DNA of 64,000 nt from Ceriagrion tenellum (Eukaryota; Arthropoda; Insecta; Odonata; Coenagrionidae): NCBI GenBank assembly GCA_963169105.1, contig OY720642.1:81694716-81758715 (forward strand), read 5' to 3'. The notes below the pieces were generated by a model. The model searched no databases. It saw nothing but the letters and a program-made list of their open reading frames with translations, and had not been told where the DNA came from. The stretch's first letter is position 1. Each line of letters begins with the position of its first letter. The position numbers were made by a program, and so were the translations under genes. Below, piece by piece: positions 1 to 10,984 of this stretch.

Positions 1-880
1 GAGCGTTTATTTTCCGTGCAAATATTTGGTAAAGGAACCGGACATGTAGGAAGCGAGACGATTACCGTGGAATTGCTCATGTTCAACGGAACAGTTTTTC
101 CGGATTTTTATCTGGGTGGAACCCGGTTTCATTACCCATGTTTGGTGTATGCTGGTACAAACTTTTATCGATGAATATGTGGCTCTAGTTTTGTGAAAGT
201 TAGTTATGTTTTGATCTAAAATTTTTATTATTTAGCCTCTGTGGTATCTAATTAGAATCAAAGGTCAAAAATTTGAATAATAGATTGGTCCATCACGTCT
301 TTAGCAAAATCATTGCAATTTTCAAGTATAATACGTGTTTGAGGTTATTGCATATCAAAGTGTTTCAATATAAGAGAAACAATCATATTGCATTGTGCAT
401 CACTTCGGAAAGGTATATTTCTGATTAAAGATTTTTTGTAATGATTATCGACGAAGAGGTACATTATCTCCGGGGAATGGAGTAAACAATCCGGGGATTA
501 TTGAAGAGAAACAAATAACTTCGTATTTTCCAATCAATTGAAAATGATATACCAAGATCTCTACGGATTAATGTCAGTTTCAAAGCGCTTGTAGCAGGTT
601 AGATGCTTCGTCATTTGCGTCGCTGCGTAAATAGATTGCCAGTGATTTGCTCATAATTAAGTGGGATGGTTTCTATGAAGCGAAGCTTTTAAGGTGATTA
701 GAGTGCGAATCGTGAGTCGGTGAGTGCACATTTTAATACCATTTAAAGTACGTAAAAAAAATTCTTGGACCATTCTTCACTTGAGCAGCTTGTCACTTAT
801 ACTTTGGGAAGTAACCATACATGTTGGGGTATAAATAATACATGAATGGTATTTGAAAAGTTTCGTCTCGAGTATTGTTA
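1..880. other. No recognisable feature
   Basis: AT-rich sequence with no open frame over 60 codons and no repeat structure that I could see. Nothing is annotated here. Confidence 0.5.
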
Positions 881-888
881 TGACAGTG

Positions 889-1004
889 ATGGTTTCAGGC
901 GTAACTTTGTGGAATAATTTCATGGTTTGAATACACTCCACAGAGTCAGGCTTTACTTGATGAAAGTTATGGTTTGAGGCGTAACTTTGTGGAATAACTT
1001 CATG
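889..1004. repeat. Pair of 35-bp direct repeats
   Basis: A 35-bp block beginning TGGTTTCAGGCGTAACTTTG occurs at about 890-924 and again with two changes at about 970-1004. The spacing is 80 bp. It may be a decayed short tandem duplication. Confidence 0.6.
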
Positions 1005-1014
1005 TTTATATATT

Positions 1015-1142
1015 AAAACGCTTTGTAATTTCCATATGAATTTTATTTTAACGACATCAGATACCTGATGACATTATATTAACAACAAATGAATGTAACT
1101 GTCGTTAAAATAACATTCATGTGGTAATTACAAAGTGTTTTA
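1015..1142. repeat. Foldback (inverted-repeat) element
   Basis: The left arm, about 1015-1058, contains CTTTGTAATTTCCATATGAA. It is the near reverse complement of the right arm, about 1099-1142. The centre contains ACCTGATGAC, which resembles half of the hammerhead-type centres elsewhere in the window, but no GAAA partner is present. A third half-arm (ACACTTTGTAATTTC) recurs near 1346. Confidence 0.65.
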
Positions 1143-1197
1143 ATATATAACCAGGCCGCACTTCGTGGAAGTGAATGGTATTCATACTTAAAGAGTA

Positions 1198-1307
1198 CAA
1201 TTTTGTAATTTTTCACAGAATTTTATTTCGGATAGTACGATGCATTTCGCCGACTTGCGGCATCATCAGGTACAAAATAAAATTCTGTGGAAAAGTACAA
1301 AATTTTA
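1198..1307. repeat. Foldback element with a hammerhead-bearing centre
   Basis: Arms at about 1199-1230 (TTTTTCACAGAATTTTATTT) and 1272-1306 are near-perfect reverse complements. The 40-nt centre reads as a hammerhead ribozyme on the minus strand (separate entry). It lies 56 bp after the preceding foldback and shares its terminal GTAATT word. Confidence 0.7.
1235..1273 (-). ncRNA. Hammerhead ribozyme, minimal type I, intact core
   Basis: Read on the minus strand from 1273 to 1235. GTAC is the 5' side of stem I. The core CTGATGA lies at 1269-1263, followed by one extra T. Stem II is GCCG/CGGC around a CAAGT loop. GAAA follows at 1248-1245, then a palindromic stem III (ATGCAT), TC as the cleavage dinucleotide at 1240-1239, and GTAC closing stem I with four Watson-Crick pairs. 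Every invariant core base of the hammerhead consensus is present. The extra T after CTGATGA recurs in the other copies, so it is probably a family trait. Minimal hammerheads with tiny palindromic stem III are known from Penelope-like elements and retrozymes, where they may act as dimers. Activity is inferred. Confidence 0.75.
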
Positions 1308-1309
1308 TT

Positions 1310-1845
1310 CTTTAGGTGTGGATTCATGATTAGAGATTGAAACACTTTGTAATTTCTAATCATTGTTATGACGGTTATGACTTAGATTCACGGCGTGGAA
1401 TTCGAAATTTGATTGAAAATCGTATGTAAAGACGTATTATGAATTCAATATGACACCTTGATATGTATTAGGAGCCATGATAACAATTGAAACGTATTTT
1501 TTTCGCGTTTTTGGAGAAAATTTGGCTTAAATCCTTTTTTTTGTACGTAAAATGTTTTATATCTATCGTGTAACAGCGATTGAAAAAAACATTTTCGTCA
1601 GAGCGACTAGTGCAATACTAATACGAACATTATATTTGGATTTATTGCTAACTTTTAAAAGTTATAGACCATAGTGAGGCTGGTCAGTTAGTGTCATTAC
1701 CCATCCGCGGTGAGGGGTCGACGCCGAGGCCCGGATTCGAAGTTAGGGTCCAGCTAAATGAGGGTCGACCCTTCCACGGAGTCTCAAGAGCAAGTAAAAT
1801 TTGCTAAGGACCCAGCAAACGGATCTAAGCCGAAAATTAGTACAT
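1310..1845. other. No confident feature; weak tRNA-like patch
   Basis: AT-rich. Around 1675-1760 a GC-rich patch containing CCCGGATTCGAAG faintly resembles a tRNA T-arm, but its flanks do not fold well. No gene is supported. Confidence 0.35.
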
Positions 1846-2103
1846 TTCTGTGTTAGCTGTGTAAAGGGTGTTAAGTCCAAAATGAGCTAAAATGAGTGAT
1901 CATCTTAGGTATGTTAGAAAAATGAAGAACTACAGGATGGTACTGACAAATCTGTGCCAGCCCTGTGGCTCTTAATTTTTCTTATTTGCCTGTGATGATA
2001 ACTTTATACCATCCAGTTGATTTTCATTTTTTTAGCATCCCGAGAATGGAAACTAATTTCAGTCCGTTTTGGTCTTAACAACATTTACATAGCTAACACA
2101 GAT
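1846..2103. mobile_element. Short terminal-inverted-repeat element (MITE-like)
   Basis: The first 37 bp, about 1847-1882 and beginning TCTGTGTTAGCTGTGTAAAG, are mirrored by about 2067-2103 as an imperfect reverse complement. The total length is about 257 bp with no coding capacity. The superfamily is not clear because the target duplication was not resolved. Confidence 0.6.
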
Positions 2104-2389
2104 ATGAGATAGAATTATTTCGAACTCTATGTAAAGTGCCATGAGACTACGTGCTAAAATAGCATTCATTTGCTGAGAAACCAAATTGGCAACATACAAT
2201 TTTGTTTGCTATTATCCATTCATATTATTTATAGCTACCTGTATTCATAGTTTCGCGCCAATCTGTACATAGATGAAAATCGCTCCAACCACCTAGACGG
2301 TGAAATATGATGCATTTTTCCGTGGTTGGTGTCTTAAACGCTAGTTTCACTTCCGCTCAGATGTCACTCAACAATGAGAGTGAACGGAG

Positions 2390-2692
2390 TGTGCTGGAAG
2401 GAGCTCTTTAAGTTAAATGGAGTTCCATGTGTAATAACGAGCGGATGTACACCTAGCCAATCGTTTACCGAAGTGTTCGTCCACCTTGGACGCCTAATTC
2501 TGAAGGACTATTCGATGCTTTTTCATGCATATGTACCTCTACTTGCGATATCTCCACAGCAGACGTCCCATATTGACATGAAGAACGTGTGATCAGGCAC
2601 TTTCGCCATGTTCTGTTAAATATACTAGTTTCCCGAAATAGATGTGTTCCATCTTCATTTTACTCGGCTCTTCGAGAATTTACACCGTCTTC
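2390..2692 (+). repeat. Dispersed ~300-bp repeat, copy A (small open frame)
   Basis: Aligns over its whole length with 20460-20776. Both copies start GTGCTGGAAGGAGCTCTTTA and end CGAGAATTTAC. In one frame both read WKELFKLNGV and later LLAISPQQT. The indels between copies, about 12 nt and 3 nt, keep that frame. In this copy a TGG-to-TGA change closes the frame at 2590. I recognise no protein family. Either a decayed coding segment of an unknown repeat or coincidence in a non-coding repeat would fit. Confidence 0.6.
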
Positions 2693-2699
2693 TTACAAG

Positions 2700-3970
2700 T
2701 GCGTCAAGACTCGTGTACAGAAGGTTCATGGAACATTATCAGTGCCAAGCTAAGCTGAACGCCATTAGACAACAAAAGCACATTTATCTCGCTCGCTTAT
2801 TCTCGACTCGCACATGACGGCGAGGTTTAGGCATGCGAAGGTTAGATACTTCTTGGAGAGGGGGCGTTCTCCCTCTCAGTACGGTTAAATTCACCCGTCA
2901 AGAGGCATTATCTCTCTTTCTGTTCCAGCCAATGATTAGAGACCTTTTCTTGACTGTTCCAGCTCTCTGGTTACTCTTGAAAGGGAGAAATCTCCCCTTC
3001 TCAAGTATGACTCTTGCCGACGTCTGCTTAATTTTGCCCATTCTGAATTTCTTTTTTGGACGTGTGCGAAATTTATCGTGTAATTAACTCGGAGTGGGGT
3101 GGCTTTGCGGCATCTGTTGATTGTGACTAGCTCATTCACCCCATAGCTGTCGTCGTGAGAGCTTTTATTCTGTGAGCAATCGATATAATTACACTTTCTT
3201 ACGTTTTCTTTATTCTTTGGAATGCCTATGGAGCATTCTGGACCATTAACTACGCCTATATGAGAGGAAAGCAATGAGTTGAAGAAATAGTGGTCGGACA
3301 TACAAATCGTCTATCTTTAGAAATGATCCTATAACTTTCTGATATTTTTTGCTGATCAAACGTTTACAGCTTCCTCATATAGTTTTGCTTCATTACTTTC
3401 AAGATTATTCGCATACGATTGCGTATAAGAGTATATCGGTAGAAAAATGAAGCTTAAGTTTAAAGCCTTGGAAGTGAGGTTTTTGCGATGAAAATAAAGT
3501 ATAGGCTGTATATTATCTAAATAAACAAGATATCTTGTACAGTGGCAACAGTCGCTCACCAAAGTTCAAAGGAATGGTTGAATAGGTTAGTGAGGTGATG
3601 GTGAAAGACAGTGGGGCATGGAAGGCCTTCATGGAAGGAGTTTGCTCGAAGAATATAGAGGAAGCAGAATATTTAACCAGACTTAAGATAGGCATTGTTC
3701 AAGTGAGAAAATGTGTGTTTTTTCCAAACATTTTAATCGGATTTTTTGTATAACCACTTATTGATTATCTATCTGTTGGCCACGCATTACTATGTTAATT
3801 TAATGTAGCCTTTATACAGGTATTACCTTTAGGGCTGCCTAAAGCTTCCATTTTTTCTGATTAAAAGAAGTGTATATTTTTTATTTTCTTGTTGGAAGTA
3901 ACATAGATCAATTATCAATAAATATGGTTATTAATAACGTTACTGTAAGTCGATCATGACCGCATAAGCT
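2700..3970. other. No recognisable feature
   Basis: Several short open frames occur, the longest 121 codons on the minus strand at 2936-3301. Their composition is not protein-like and no motif was seen. Confidence 0.45.
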
Positions 3971-3973
3971 GCT

Positions 3974-4283
3974 AATATGGAGGATTGGTCTTGAGATTAT
4001 AAATAACTTCACCCGCCTCTTTCAGCCAGCGTTTTGCGGATGTATTTCCGCATCCTCAGGGCTTGAAATGATAATAAGGCTGAGTTTAGTATAATAACTC
4101 AATAGAAACTACGCGCTGAAATGAAAAAATAAGAAGGTGGTAGTGTGGTGTAACTGGCTAATATTAAACTCAGCCTAATAAACATCTCAAGCCCAGAGGA
4201 TGCGGAAATACATCCGCGAAACGTTGGCGGAAAGGTGTGTGAAGTTCTGTATAAAACCATGACCAATCCTCCATTATGGCTGC
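3974..4283. repeat. Long foldback element, CTGAGGA hammerhead subfamily
   Basis: The left arm (about 3974-4097) and right arm (about 4154-4283) are reverse complements over some 120 bp, with scattered changes and small indels. Both arms carry a hammerhead-like centre. The outer words TGGAGGATTGGTC and GACCAATCCTCCA mark the ends. The centre includes TAACTGGCTAATA, also seen near 4575. Confidence 0.75.
4191..4228 (+). ncRNA. Hammerhead-like motif with one core change (right arm)
   Basis: GCC (4191-4193) and GGC (4226-4228) form stem I. The core reads CAGAGGA, where CTGAGGA is expected. Stem II is GCGGA/TCCGC around AATACA. GAAA is at 4218-4221, with ACGT as stem III and T at position 17. The left arm, on the minus strand at about 4062-4024, has the intact CTGAGGA core but AAAA in place of GAAA. 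Each arm is therefore broken at a different core base, which suggests an ancestral active motif. Both are probably inactive now. Confidence 0.55.
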
Positions 4284-4554
4284 TTTTATTGTCAATAACA
4301 GCAGTAACTGAGTTTTTGTACAAATTGACTCTATCAACTCCTTATTTCTATAAGTTTATTCAGGCCAAGTATTGTTTTTACATGGCAATGGAAAAAGTTA
4401 CCAAGTTAGTCTTTCTGAAACAGCAATATTTTGGGTCCATTCTCTGAGACAGTGTTTTATGTTAGACGACAACGTCTCCTTTGCCACACTTTTGGACTCA
4501 AAGATAATAATATCTAGTTCAGACAAATGCTCGCTGAAATTTGCCGAAAAAAGT

Positions 4555-4640
4555 GGCGAGGTGGTTTAATTGGCTAATACAACTGGCCGGCTGTTGGAAG
4601 ATCCGTGTTTCTAATTCTGGTCAATATAAATTACTTTTTT
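4555..4640 (+). repeat. Possible tRNA-derived SINE head
   Basis: GGTTTAATTGGCTAATAC is A-box-like, and GTTTCTAATTCTGG about 35 nt later is B-box-like. The combination suggests a decayed tRNA-derived SINE head. Helix support is poor. Confidence 0.3.
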
Positions 4641-5395
4641 CTCAGAAAATTTCATCCCTTCGGTGTGCAGTGAAAAGGCTGTCAAAATGTTTTAATCGTC
4701 CCTGGGAAGTAGCAACACTACCTTAAAATAATGTCCTTGCATAGAAGCGGCTTATGCCATTGGAGCAATGGGTTCAAAAGCTAGGAGGGATGGTTAGACA
4801 TACTTAAAACATAATCATGAGTGTTATCTTCTTTGTCGGCCATCACTCGAGATCCCTCAGTGGGTTTGTTGTTCTTGTCTCTTCTTGACCGATAAAATAG
4901 AAAATAATGAGGGGTTGCCGTGAAAACCGAAATAAATAGTTGAAGGTTAAGATGTGCATGCAAAAGCAGGTGATATTGCCATGACAGACGTAAGTAGAAT
5001 TAAATATCCAAATTGTCCATGATTGACAGTTTTGTTTATGCGTTAAAATATAATGGTCTTTTGCTTGTTTCTGGAATAAAATTAAACCTGAGTTGATTGT
5101 ATTCATACAGAAGCCGGAAAAAATCACGTTTTTAGCTTTCTATTTTTCAAATATGTATTAGAGCTTAATGCGACGGTTACTTTTGATATCGATGGCTGAA
5201 GTGCTCAGTGCTGTATTTCAGAGAGAGTTTTAAGACAGTACTTTTGTACCTTCGAATGGTTTCTCCGTTAAACATGTGTTCTTTTAAAATGTTTCTTCAT
5301 CAATGGATTTCGCACTGAATGTGTAGGTCTGGTAATTGCCTGTGAATGAGTGAGAAGTGTGACCAAGTGAGTGCAAAACCAAAGGAAAGTTCAAA
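4641..5395. other. No recognisable feature
   Basis: Ordinary AT-rich sequence. The open frames of 60-94 codons show no motif. Confidence 0.45.
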
Positions 5396-6026
5396 CGGAG
5401 CTTGTCTAGTCGCACCTTCTACAATAGGACTTGCGCCAGGGCGACTCGGTTTGATAATATTTCGGAGGTGTTGGCCGTAGGCTCATGCCGGCACGCTTGA
5501 AAGTCGCGGACAATACACCGAGAAGAAAAGCCCCGTCGACTTGAAGAGAGATGCGGAATAGAGCAATTTTCTCCCCCGAGGTGTTCTCACAGTGCCATTT
5601 ATTCGAGTCTCCATTTGTAAGGAGTTCTCTCTCTCCATTTTCCAAGCCCTCGCTTGAAACAGCTCGCAGAGGACGGAGGAAATGAAGGTGGGTGGAGGCG
5701 GGTGCATTTTCCGCTCGGGGAAGAATGACGTAGGTAGTCTTCTTCGCGCTCCGCGGGATAAGAAAAGGATTAAAGGCGCTGTGGAGTGGGGGAGGTAGAG
5801 GGAGAGGAGGATAGGGGGAGGTTTAAGAGGGGTTGGGAGGAGGGGAAGAGACTTAAGCGGGAAGCATCTCACTGCTGCATCGTCAGCTCCAGAGGAGCCT
5901 TAACCTTATCATCATCACCGTCTCCCGCGCTCACCTTAGCGTCCTGCCTCAGCGGCTGTGCTCACGCCTGGGTAGACGTAATTATGTGCGATATTGCACA
6001 TATCGACTTCGATATAAGGGTTGACC
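5396..6026. other. GC- and purine-rich patch
   Basis: Marked rise in GC and CpG from about 5440 to 5960, with a GGAGG/GAGGAGG purine tract at 5785-5860. Several overlapping open frames on both strands are a by-product of composition. It could be a promoter-like CpG patch, but no exon or core promoter element was identified. Similar patches recur near 12.6, 17.9, 24.8, 28.4, 30.6, 41.5, 45.1 and 51.1 kb. Confidence 0.4.
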
Positions 6027-6531
6027 TTCACCTTCTATAGATGGGCTTATGAAATATCAGCATGAAAAAAATACTGCTACTATATAAGCTTTTTTTAAAG
6101 TGCTATTTAAGCATTTTAAAAAATGAAATTTATTTGATAATAACATTTGTTTTGAAATGTAACGTATTTGTGTTGTATAAATAAAATTTAAAATAATACT
6201 TCTCATAATATTATTTACAAAAGGTATTCTTAAACATTACCTTCATAATGTACCTTTTTTTAAACTTTACCAATTATTTCTTCGTATGACAGCTGAAACT
6301 ACTTATTTCAGATCTCCACCAGGCAAGCCATCGTCAGTGAATAGCGTCAAACATTAATCTATTCGAATTGTTTGACAAACTGCCGAAAGAGACGCAACTT
6401 TCCACACACTTAATCCGAAGCATTACGATTCTGTTTAGCGCAGCAGTTAACTGGGAAAGTCTCTTAGAAAGCAGATACTTCAATGATTTTGAAACGTAAC
6501 AAATTTGATACTCTCGTCCATAGAAGGTTAA
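6027..6531 (+). mobile_element. TTAA MITE family 1 (CCTCTATGGAC), copy 1
   Basis: About 500 bp, alignable with 40678-41382 and 49036-49525. The shared interior includes CAGCATG near the start and GCCATCGTCAGTG in the middle. The end GTCCATAGAAGGTTAA mirrors the start CTTCTATAGATGG as a terminal inverted repeat. TTAA at the end and CCCT-type termini in the other copies suggest a non-autonomous piggyBac-like element. No transposase is present. Confidence 0.75.
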
Positions 6532-6564
6532 GATGCAGAATACATTGAATTTTCAATATTGGTT

Positions 6565-7300
6565 ATTCGAGTGATGCGATAGTCTCGTAACATCGCTCGA
6601 TATACAATTTATCACTTTTTTTTGCGATTCTGGCTGTCGCCAGTTTTTATCCATTTCATGAAATTTGTGGTGTTTCGATATATTGACTCTGATATAACGT
6701 TTGACTGCGATCTACCGAATATATCGAATTTCATTGTCAAGACCGTTCGGTAAATCATCCCGCGATATCGCGCTTTATACGATATAGCGCAAGGTAGCGA
6801 ATAATGCGATAGTCTCTTAATATCGCTCCATATACAATCGCTTTTTTGCGATTCTGGCTGTCGCCAAATTTTATCCAGTTCATGGACTTTGTGATGTTTT
6901 GATATATTGATTCCGATTTAACGTTTGACTGCGATCTGCCAAATGTGTTGCATTTCAATATCAAGTCCATTCGATAAATCGTCTCGCTATATCTTCCTCT
7001 TTATGAAATGTACGATAGAGCTCAATGTAGTGAGTAATACGGTAGTCTTTTAACATCGCTCGATATTCAATAAATCTCTTCTTTTGCGATGCTGGTTGTC
7101 GCCAATTTTTATACAGTTCATGGACCTTGTGATATTTCGATCTATCGACTGCGATACGACGTGTGACTGCAATCTGCTGAATATGTATATCGCATTACAG
7201 TATCGATCATCAAGATCATTCGATAAGTCATCTCGCGATATCGTGGCATATGCCATATTTCGCATCTTTTGCGATAGTAGCCGTCGTCAGTGTTTATCAA
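6565..7300 (+). repeat. Tandem repeat, ~220-240-bp unit, three-plus copies
   Basis: The marker GCGATTCTGGCTGTCGCCA starts at 6624, 6848 and, changed, 7086. A partial fourth (GCGATAGTAGCCGTCGTCA) is at 7271. Periods are 224, 238 and 185 bp. Units are rich in CGATAT words and in short palindromes such as CGCGATATCGCG. It begins immediately after the MITE at 6027-6531. It looks like an old, diverged satellite fragment. Confidence 0.75.
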
Positions 7301-10300
7301 GTAAATGGAATTGCGAAATTATTTTCACATTTTCCTCGTAGATGTATTTTAATCATTTAGCGTTAATTCCGCTTCTCTTTTATTCAATAAAACTAGTATC
7401 ATGGCTTGACTCATTGTCATTCATGTACTTTACGTAACTCTTCGTTAATAATGGACTGTCTTTTTGTGATGAATTATCACGAGTTTATCGGAAGATTCAC
7501 CCCAACGGTCGTAATTTCGCAAAAAAACATAAATCTCAACTATTATTATAGCCGTCCACGCCCACAAGAGCGCTATAACTCCTTCACCTGTTTTTTATGC
7601 TGTGCCGTCTTTTACTCCGCTTTTCGCGAGCTCCTTGTTTTTTTTTCTTTGAGAGACTTGTTCCTTCGGGATACCGCGATGAGCTTTCTCATTAATTCAT
7701 CGCGGGCTCTCTTACGTTTCCGTCTCTCCTTCCGTTTCACTCTTCCAGTTTGTCGCCCTTTTAAGCTTCGCGTGCCGCTAGACGCCTCTAATTACGTTAA
7801 AAAGTGTCCATCAAAGGATGTGAAGGAACATCGCGGAAAAGTAATTAGCCTTTAGAAAGTGCGTGTAAATTTTTCGCGAAAGACTTGCAGTTTGACTAAG
7901 AGGGGGGTATTTAACGTCGTGTTCATTAATTTCTGGTCTCGATGGCGAAATAGAACTTTTTTAATCTCGTCATAAGTCTTACGTGCGTGCGTGTTGTAAG
8001 ACCCACGGAGGAGCACGCATAAGTTTTATTAAAATGTAGTCATATCTGCAGAGATCATTGTTAATTCTCAGTAAAAAAATGGCGTTCCATACTTCACATC
8101 ATATGCTCATGGTGGGAGTAGCTAAAAAAAATAGAAAATTTTGAAGTTGAGGCATCAGTGACTTGACATAAATTGCGGGTAATGTTAAAAAATCTGACGA
8201 GAAATTCATCGTACCATAAAATAGTAAATAAGGACTCCTGGTAGGTCTTGGGTCCCACAACTACCTCATCATATTTGCTGTGATTTGGGGTGGATTTAAT
8301 TACCGAATCCTGAAATTCTGATTGCCGGCACATGCACGCGCTGGGAAGGACACGAAATATATAAAAAAAGCCCTTAGGCATGGTTCTCAAATTTGATCCT
8401 CCAGGAAATTCTCGGTATTGTTACACTTGAATTTAAAATCCTCGGAGATGTACAAATGTGCTAAATCTTTGAAGCCATAAAATGGCCCAAGAGCTTAGAA
8501 GCAGGGGTATTCCGCAAAAATGGCGTTCCAAGCCTATTGGAATAAAAGAAACATTCTGTGGAAGCAAGGGATACTTGGACCGATAAACCTTTTTCCCTTT
8601 CGCATGAAAACGTTTCAGACATTATTTTGTGATTTTCGATCTCCATAGTGGTAAGATAAAAACTACGCATTATATTTCCAAAATCACATTTAATTTTCTC
8701 CGTACGTGGTTTCAAAACTAATTGTCACCTTGAAAATGACTCAAAAAAGTGTTGAAACCTTGGTCGTTGCAAATTAATTGAGAACGGGTAATTTTACCTC
8801 GGAGTTTTTCTCTCTCACAGGTATGGAGAATTTCCATTTCTCAATCATATGCCGGCCGCTACTCTTTATGTGGCTAATCATAGCTCTTCGGAATTGATTC
8901 AAATGCTTGTCTTTCATCTCTTTGATTGCGAATTTCTATTCCTTCTCTTATATTTTTGCCAATATTTTTTCATCTTATTGCTACGAGTTTTCTCTCCATG
9001 GACCACTCTTGAGCCTGTTCTACTCTCTTCAACCTTGGAATGTAGATTTTTTTGGCCAATTCTTGGCATCCAGAAAAATAGTAACTAGAACGAATAAAAC
9101 GTGAAATATACATAAATACTTTATTATCCACATTCACCTCCCCAACTTTACAGTTTTACCTTTTAGAAAGTAAAAAAAATGTAAAACACTCATTTAAGTT
9201 TTCTCGATAGATTATTACCCTCAAATACTTTCTTGACCCGTTAACATATTTTCTCTGCGATGTTATTAAACAGGATTGCTCAACCACTGAGGTTTGGCGA
9301 TGCTGTAGCGATAACATGATAACAATGAAGACACAGATAGTGTAACCAACTGGAGGTGAAACTCGAAGTCGTGGTTTAAGCTCTGTCTAAATTTGCCAAC
9401 TAGTGTCTAGTAAATGAACCAACCGCCGTTGTCTACCTCCTTCATCTACTAGTCCGCCAATTCCTTCCAGTTTCGATATTTTCGTGTTTGCACCATCTTC
9501 GCCCCGCTAACAGTCTTCGCCCCGGTATACGGTAAATTAAAGAAAAATAAACTGCACGATCTCTCATTCATTAAATCCCATTCATCTCTAACCCGCCCGC
9601 GTGACTGAAGATTTAATTACGTGTTACGATTCGACGTGAACACCTACCCACCATTGACTCTGCTTGGCAGAATGCAAAGCGTCGTCTCTTACCATTAAAC
9701 TGATTGCGGCGGGGAACACGCCATACAATAGGCAGCCATAAAGGAAATTCGCTTGCTCGAATTACGTGTTTTCTCCGAGCACAGTTATGGAATGTACTGT
9801 GAACACCTGCCTTAAGTCTTACCTTTCGCTTAGGTGCTTATTTAAGGGGGCTCCATCCACGGCTTTCCGGCTTAATGATGCCTTAATGCGTTCATCGCTC
9901 TCACCTCAATGTGGCCAGTTCATTGTCGTTCAGTTACACTGAGCTTTGGCGTATAACCGGTCGGGAGCAAAATACCCACGTTATTAGATATTGGTGACAG
10001 AGGTTTTCAGTGCTCACAGGTTTTCATTCATTGCCAAGCCAGGGGTTTTAAGGCTGGAAAGATAATTTTGTTTAAAAAATTCTCCTTGCTGTTTAAAAAA
10101 TGCTATTTTATCGTAAAAAAATTAGTTAAGGAATAGAATAGGCTAAGGCATCACTTGATATTGCTGTTTCTTCTATTATTGATTAAAGTAAGTGCACCGC
10201 ACTGTCATGAATTAAGCAAATATACGTCGAATTCATATCATGCAAAAATACAAGTTGAATTACATATATTTTTCATTTTTCGACAAACCGAATTTTTATG

Positions 10301-10455
10301 TTTTTCGTCAAAGTTTGAGACTTATTTCAGTTTGAAAAATATATATGTGTCGTAGCCAGTTAGTTGATCGTTTCCGTAATGTAATATTCTCCAAAAATTA
10401 ACGCTGATTATTCAAAGCATTCCGGCATGCCGTAAAAATGGCAGTGAAAATGCAA
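7301..10455. other. No recognisable feature (3.1 kb)
   Basis: The longest open frame is 149 codons at 7406-7855, rich in Arg, Ser and Phe, with no motif. No repeats, tRNA boxes or transposon termini were recognised. This is the least repetitive block of the window and a reasonable place to look for unrecognised intronic or regulatory host sequence. Confidence 0.4.
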
Positions 10456-10459
10456 TAAA

Positions 10460-10530
10460 ATTGCCATGAGAAAACGAAACGGAAAGCCAAAGGTCTGCGG
10501 TTCGATTCTCGGTCATGGCCAATTTTTTCT
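10460..10530 (+). repeat. tRNA-derived SINE fragment
   Basis: The B-box GGTTCGATTCT sits at 10499-10509. GCCATGA at 10463-10469 and TCATGGC at 10513-10519 could pair over 7 bp like an acceptor stem, but only 57 nt lie between the ends, so the D-arm region is missing. The block AAGCCAAAGGTCTGCGGTTC matches the SINE at 55682-55790, including the following AATTTTT. It is a truncated SINE, not a tRNA gene. Confidence 0.6.
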
Positions 10531-10980
10531 CGTGTCAATGTCATGGTATTAACGCTGTTGTTGTGGTAAAAGATACAAAACACGATTGTTTTGCAATTTT
10601 ATCCACACAAAAATGTACCCAATGGTCTCTGATTGCGCAATATAGGTCAGACCAAGTGGTAATATATCATAGAACGTAATTTTTTCGTTGTTTCGTGGTG
10701 TTTTTTTCGCTCGAAATCGGTGTAATCTCTCCATCATTTTTTAGGTGAAAGTAACTAATTATGGAATGGCGTGATTGCCGCTTTGAGCAGAAAAGGAGGT
10801 CATAAATTGGGACAGTTATTGAATGGTTTTGCGGAATTTTGGCTATAATCACCTCGTATCTCGCCGATTACGGAAATCGTTTTCTTAGCCTCGGTAAGAA
10901 TTAGGTTTGACCATTAAACCCAAGACGGAGTGACTGTGTCCAAAAATGTGTTACCGGTGTGAAATAAATCATGAAGAGGG
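10531..10980. other. No recognisable feature
   Basis: AT-rich spacer. Short minus-strand open frames have no motif. Confidence 0.4.
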
Positions 10981-10984
10981 AACA

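Noticed and set aside
7406..7855. 149-codon open frame
   Set aside because: No motif or codon signal that I can support. Left as unannotated sequence.
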